Below, one piece after another: positions 13,743 to 15,991 of a stretch of 15,991 nt of DNA. Below the pieces are notes generated by a model. It had not been told where the DNA came from and did not search any database. It saw nothing but the letters and a program-made list of their open reading frames with translations. This DNA is from Acanthamoeba sp. SK_2022b (lineage: Eukaryota; Discosea; Longamoebia; Acanthamoebidae). The number at the start of each line of letters is the position of its first letter. Position 1 is the first letter of the stretch. The stretch spans positions 1-15,991 of the forward strand of contig JANDJZ010001222.1 in NCBI GenBank assembly GCA_027943245.1, in the 5' to 3' direction. The translations under genes were made by a program, and so were the position numbers.

Positions 13743-14572
13743 ATGGCGACGAGCGAAGGCTGGGACATGCCCACCGGAGACCTCATGAAGGGCAAGAAGG
13801 GCCTGATCATGGGGGTCGCGAACTCCAGCTCCATCGCCTGGGGCATCGCATCGCAACTGGCCGCGCAAGGCGCCGAACTGGCCTTCACCTATCTGGGCGA
13901 GAGCCTGGAGCGCCGCGTGCGCCCTCTGGCCGAAAGCGTCGGCGCCAAGCTGCTGATCCAGGCAGACGTCACCGATGACGCCTCGATGGACCACGCCTTC
14001 GCCGAGTTGGAGAAAGAGTTCGGCACGATCGACTTCGTCGTCCACTCGGTCGCCTTCGCCAACAAGGATGAGCTGAAGGGGTCGTTCGTCGACAACACCA
14101 CGCGCGACAGCTTCCTGCTGGCCATGAACATCTCGGCCTTCGAAAGCGCTAAGTGGTTGTGGCCCAAGCGTTCGACCAAGCTGATGCCGAACGAGCGTCG
14201 ATGATCACCTGACCTATGGGGTCCGGCCGGTGCATCGAACTACAACACCGTGGGCGTGGCCAAAGAAGGCTGCGCTGGAAGCCGCCACACGTTACATCGC
14301 TTGCCGCGATCTGGGTCCCCGGGGAACATCCGCGTCAACGCCATCTCGGCGGGCATAAATGCACACCCTGTCGCTGGCAGGCGTCTGAGCGAGCGCGGCC
14401 TGCACTCAAGTCGGCGCAGTTCTCGCTGATCAAGGAAGAGACCTCGATGGAAGGCGTCGCGGGCGCGGCCCTGTGGCTGTGCTCGGACCTGGGCCGTTCG
14501 ACCACGGGCGAAGTCGTCCACGTCGATGCGGGTTTCCACGCCGTCGGCCTGCCGGAAGACATCGAAGCCTGA
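13743..14572 (+). pseudogene. fabI: Enoyl-[acyl-carrier-protein] reductase FabI, second half broken by several indels
   Basis: FabI reduces the enoyl-ACP double bond with NAD(P)H in the last step of each fatty acid elongation round. The ATG at 13743 with AGGAG 7 bases upstream begins an intact first half. It has GVANSSSIAWGIASQLAAQG (24-43), AFTYLGESLERRVRPLAE, LIQADVTDD (71-79) and HSVAFANKDELKGSF (101-115). The frame stops at 14202-14204. The rest can be read only by hopping frames: ITLTY, then NYNTVGVAK (the catalytic Tyr-x6-Lys), AALEAATRYIA, DLGPRG, IRVNAISAG, GLHSS, and finally AQFSLIKEETSMEGVAGAAL and STTGEVVHVDAGFHAVGLP to the TGA at 14570-14572. At least five indels lie between about 14140 and 14410. 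All family motifs persist, so error in the consensus is the simplest explanation, but a second, working enoyl reductase elsewhere would permit real decay. Confidence 0.92.
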
Positions 14573-14595
14573 TCCCAACGGATCGGTTGAACATG

Positions 14596-14627
14596 AAGGG
14601 CCGCCGGGCGAACCGGCGGCCCTTTTT
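14596..14627 (+). terminator. Intrinsic terminator after fabI
   Basis: AAGGGCCGCCGG (14596-14607) pairs perfectly with CCGGCGGCCCTT (14613-14624) around the loop GCGAA, and the stem runs into a TTTTT tract (14623-14627). It begins 24 bases after the fabI stop codon. Confidence 0.92.
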
Positions 14628-14664
14628 GCTTTCGAGCCGCGACGGCCCCGCTTATCCCTAGTGT

Positions 14665-15663
14665 ATGAGCGCGCCGAACCTCCCTCCCCCCGCCAGCTTC
14701 TCCGCCGCCGCCGTGGCCACCGTCGTCGGTTTCGGCGGCACGGTCGCCCTGATCGTGCAGGCGGGTCAGGTGCTGGGCGCCAGCCCGACCCAGATCATTT
14801 CTATGGTGACGGCCCTGTGCCTGGGCATCGGCCTGCCGGGGATGTTGCTGAGCTGGCGCTTCAAAATGCCGGTCGTCTTGGCCTGGTCGACGCCGGGGGC
14901 GGCCCTGCTGGCGGCCTCGGCGCTAGGCCTGGGCTGGGCCAACGCCATCGGCGCCTTCGTGTTTGCAGCCGCCCTGATGGTGCTGACGGGCCTGGCGCCG
15001 GCGCTGGGACGGCTGGCGCAGAAGATTCCCGCCTCGGTCGCCTCGGCCATGCTGGCGGGCGTGCTGCTGCCCTTCGTGCTGAAGCTGTTCAAGGTCGTGC
15101 CGGATGAGATGGGGCTGGCGATCGGACTGCTGGCCGTCTTCATCGTCACGCGGCGGCTGTGGCCCGCCTGGAGCCTGCCCGCCGTGCTGGTCGCCGCCTT
15201 TGCTGTGCTGGCCTTCAAGAGGCAGATCGGCCTGCCGCCCGGAACCGGCCTGTTCGGCGGCCTGTCGCCGGTCATGCCCGCCTTTGACTGGAAGGTCGCC
15301 GTCAGCCTCGGCCTGCCGCTGTTTCTGGTCACCCTGGCCTCGCAGAACCTGCCGGGGCTGGTCGTGCTGAGAGCCGCCGGATACGAGCCGCCCGCCAACC
15401 GTCTGATCTTCGCCACCGGCCTGACCAGTCTGATCGCCGCCCCATTCGGCGCGCACGGGGTCAATCTGGCCGCCATCACCGCCGCCCTGTGCACCGGTCC
15501 TGACGCCCATCCCGATCCCGCGAAACGATGGATCGTGGGCGTCATCTATGGCGGGTTCTATGTGGTGGTGGCCCTGTTCGCGGCGCCGCTGGCGGGCCTG
15601 TTCATCGCCATGCCGCCTGCGGTTCCCAGCCCATCATCTGAGCCTGGCCTGATCGCGGCCTGA
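14665..15663 (+). CDS. BenE-family (benzoate/H+ symporter type) membrane transporter, 3' end frameshifted
   Basis: BenE proteins are inner-membrane proton symporters, named for benzoate uptake, though many homologues have unknown substrates. The product is almost entirely hydrophobic, with about ten membrane segments in 332 residues. It shows the family signatures PVVLAWSTPGAALLAAS (69-85) and QKIPASVASAMLAGVLLPF (119-137), plus APFGAHGVNLAAITAALCTG (about 263-282). The family is usually near 390 residues. After FIAMPPA the frame turns into a Ser/Pro tail and stops at 15661-15663. The lost end can be followed in other frames (GALGFMLAKPDPKQGRRLTF, then GTAFWGLVV), reaching about 15787, with no stop in that last frame until 15854-15856. 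At least two or three indels are needed. No aromatic-degradation genes are nearby, so benzoate as substrate is not supported by context. The ATG at 14665 lacks a clear ribosome-binding site. Confidence 0.88.
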   Translation: MSAPNLPPPASFSAAAVATVVGFGGTVALIVQAGQVLGASPTQIISMVTALCLGIGLPGMLLSWRFKMPVVLAWSTPGAALLAASALGLGWANAIGAFVFAAALMVLTGLAPALGRLAQKIPASVASAMLAGVLLPFVLKLFKVVPDEMGLAIGLLAVFIVTRRLWPAWSLPAVLVAAFAVLAFKRQIGLPPGTGLFGGLSPVMPAFDWKVAVSLGLPLFLVTLASQNLPGLVVLRAAGYEPPANRLIFATGLTSLIAAPFGAHGVNLAAITAALCTGPDAHPDPAKRWIVGVIYGGFYVVVALFAAPLAGLFIAMPPAVPSPSSEPGLIAA

Positions 15664-15856
15664 CGGGGGCGCTGGGCTTCATGCTGGCAAAGCCGGACCC
15701 GAAGCAGGGCCGCCGTCTGACCTTCGCGCCGCCACAGGTTGGCGTCGCCCTGTTCGCATCGGCACGGCCTTCTGGGGTCTGGTCGTGAGATTCGCCGCCT
15801 GCCAGGGTATCTCGGGAATCCGGAAGCACAGTCATGGATCCATCAGGATTAATTAG
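15664..15856 (+). pseudogene. Displaced 3' end of the BenE-type gene
   Basis: This stretch continues the transporter in shifted frames. LTGALGFMLAKPD can be read across the first stop, then one frame runs to a TGA at 15786-15788. A third frame gives IGTAFWGLVV and stays open to a TAG at 15854-15856. The exact native stop is uncertain. Indels lie near 15625-15665 and 15735-15760. Confidence 0.65.
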
Positions 15857-15861
15857 ATCAA

Positions 15862-15886
15862 GCCTCTCGAATCGTCATTCAGAGGC
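15862..15886. terminator. Hairpin after the BenE-type gene
   Basis: GCCTCT-C-GAAT pairs with ATTC-AGAGGC around the loop CGTC, a 10-bp stem with one bulged C. There is no T-run after it, so it is only a candidate terminator. A GANTC site (GAATC, 15869-15873) lies within it. From here to the window end no gene is recognised; the last bases (CCCCGGAATGACGG) look like an edge of an intergenic repeat. Confidence 0.4.
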
Positions 15887-15991
15887 TGAGGACGGAACGA
15901 AAAAGAACCCGGAACCCAGGTTGAACAGCACAAGAGCGACCTCCTGGAGTTGGTTACAGCCCCTTCGGACGCCCCGGAATGACGGTTCTGA

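Noticed and set aside
1..15991. Search for tRNA, rRNA, CRISPR arrays, prophage, transposase or toxin-antitoxin genes
   Set aside because: None could be supported by eye on either strand.

Overview
The window reads as chromosomal DNA of a high-GC alphaproteobacterium. Caulobacterales, and Brevundimonas in particular, is the best guess. The pointers are a short FtsY with a second gene starting just downstream, an alanine-racemase-fold ornithine decarboxylase beside a bacterial deoxyhypusine-synthase-like gene, a FabI-type enoyl-ACP reductase, scarce GANTC (CcrM) sites, and an interspersed palindromic element of a type common in alphaproteobacteria. The assignment is inferred from gene content; no rRNA or other taxonomic marker is present.

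Layout. 1-948 (-): ftsY, plus the first codons of a downstream gene that runs off the left edge. 1080-1937 (+): a small OmdA/YdeI-type protein with a probable frameshift, then an AT-richer orphan. 2192-4237 (+): full-length glutamine-dependent NAD synthetase. 4298-4524 (+): a broken PhnA/YjdM-like small protein. 4650-5792 (+): a COG0523/CobW metallochaperone GTPase with a long His/Asp loop. A bidirectional terminator follows it and is shared with the convergent block 5853-8307 (-), which holds ornithine decarboxylase and then a frameshifted deoxyhypusine-synthase-like gene, a likely polyamine module. 8308-8831 is a divergent intergenic region with a palindromic repeat element. 8832-11474 (+): a tightly overlapped phnC-phnD-phnE importer (phnE frameshifted), followed by a PstS-like phosphate-binding lipoprotein with its own candidate PHO box. 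12791-13669 (+): galU. 13743-14572 (+): fabI, heavily broken in its second half. 14665 onward (+): a BenE-type transporter whose 3' end is frameshifted.

How the genes relate. ODC and the DHS-like enzyme probably form a two-step route from ornithine through putrescine to a longer polyamine. PhnCDE and the PstS-like protein form a phosphorus-acquisition block with no C-P lyase genes in view. The other genes are housekeeping: protein targeting, NAD, UDP-glucose and fatty acid synthesis.

Sequence quality. At least seven genes carry 1-2 base indels, including the core gene fabI, several of them in homopolymers or GC dinucleotide runs. The plainest reading is consensus error in a draft assembly rather than mass gene decay, so broken genes are described here by what they encode when read across frames. 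I found no convincing new defence, mobile or biosynthetic system; the most interesting biology is the polyamine pair and its leader, and a few unexplained inverted repeats.
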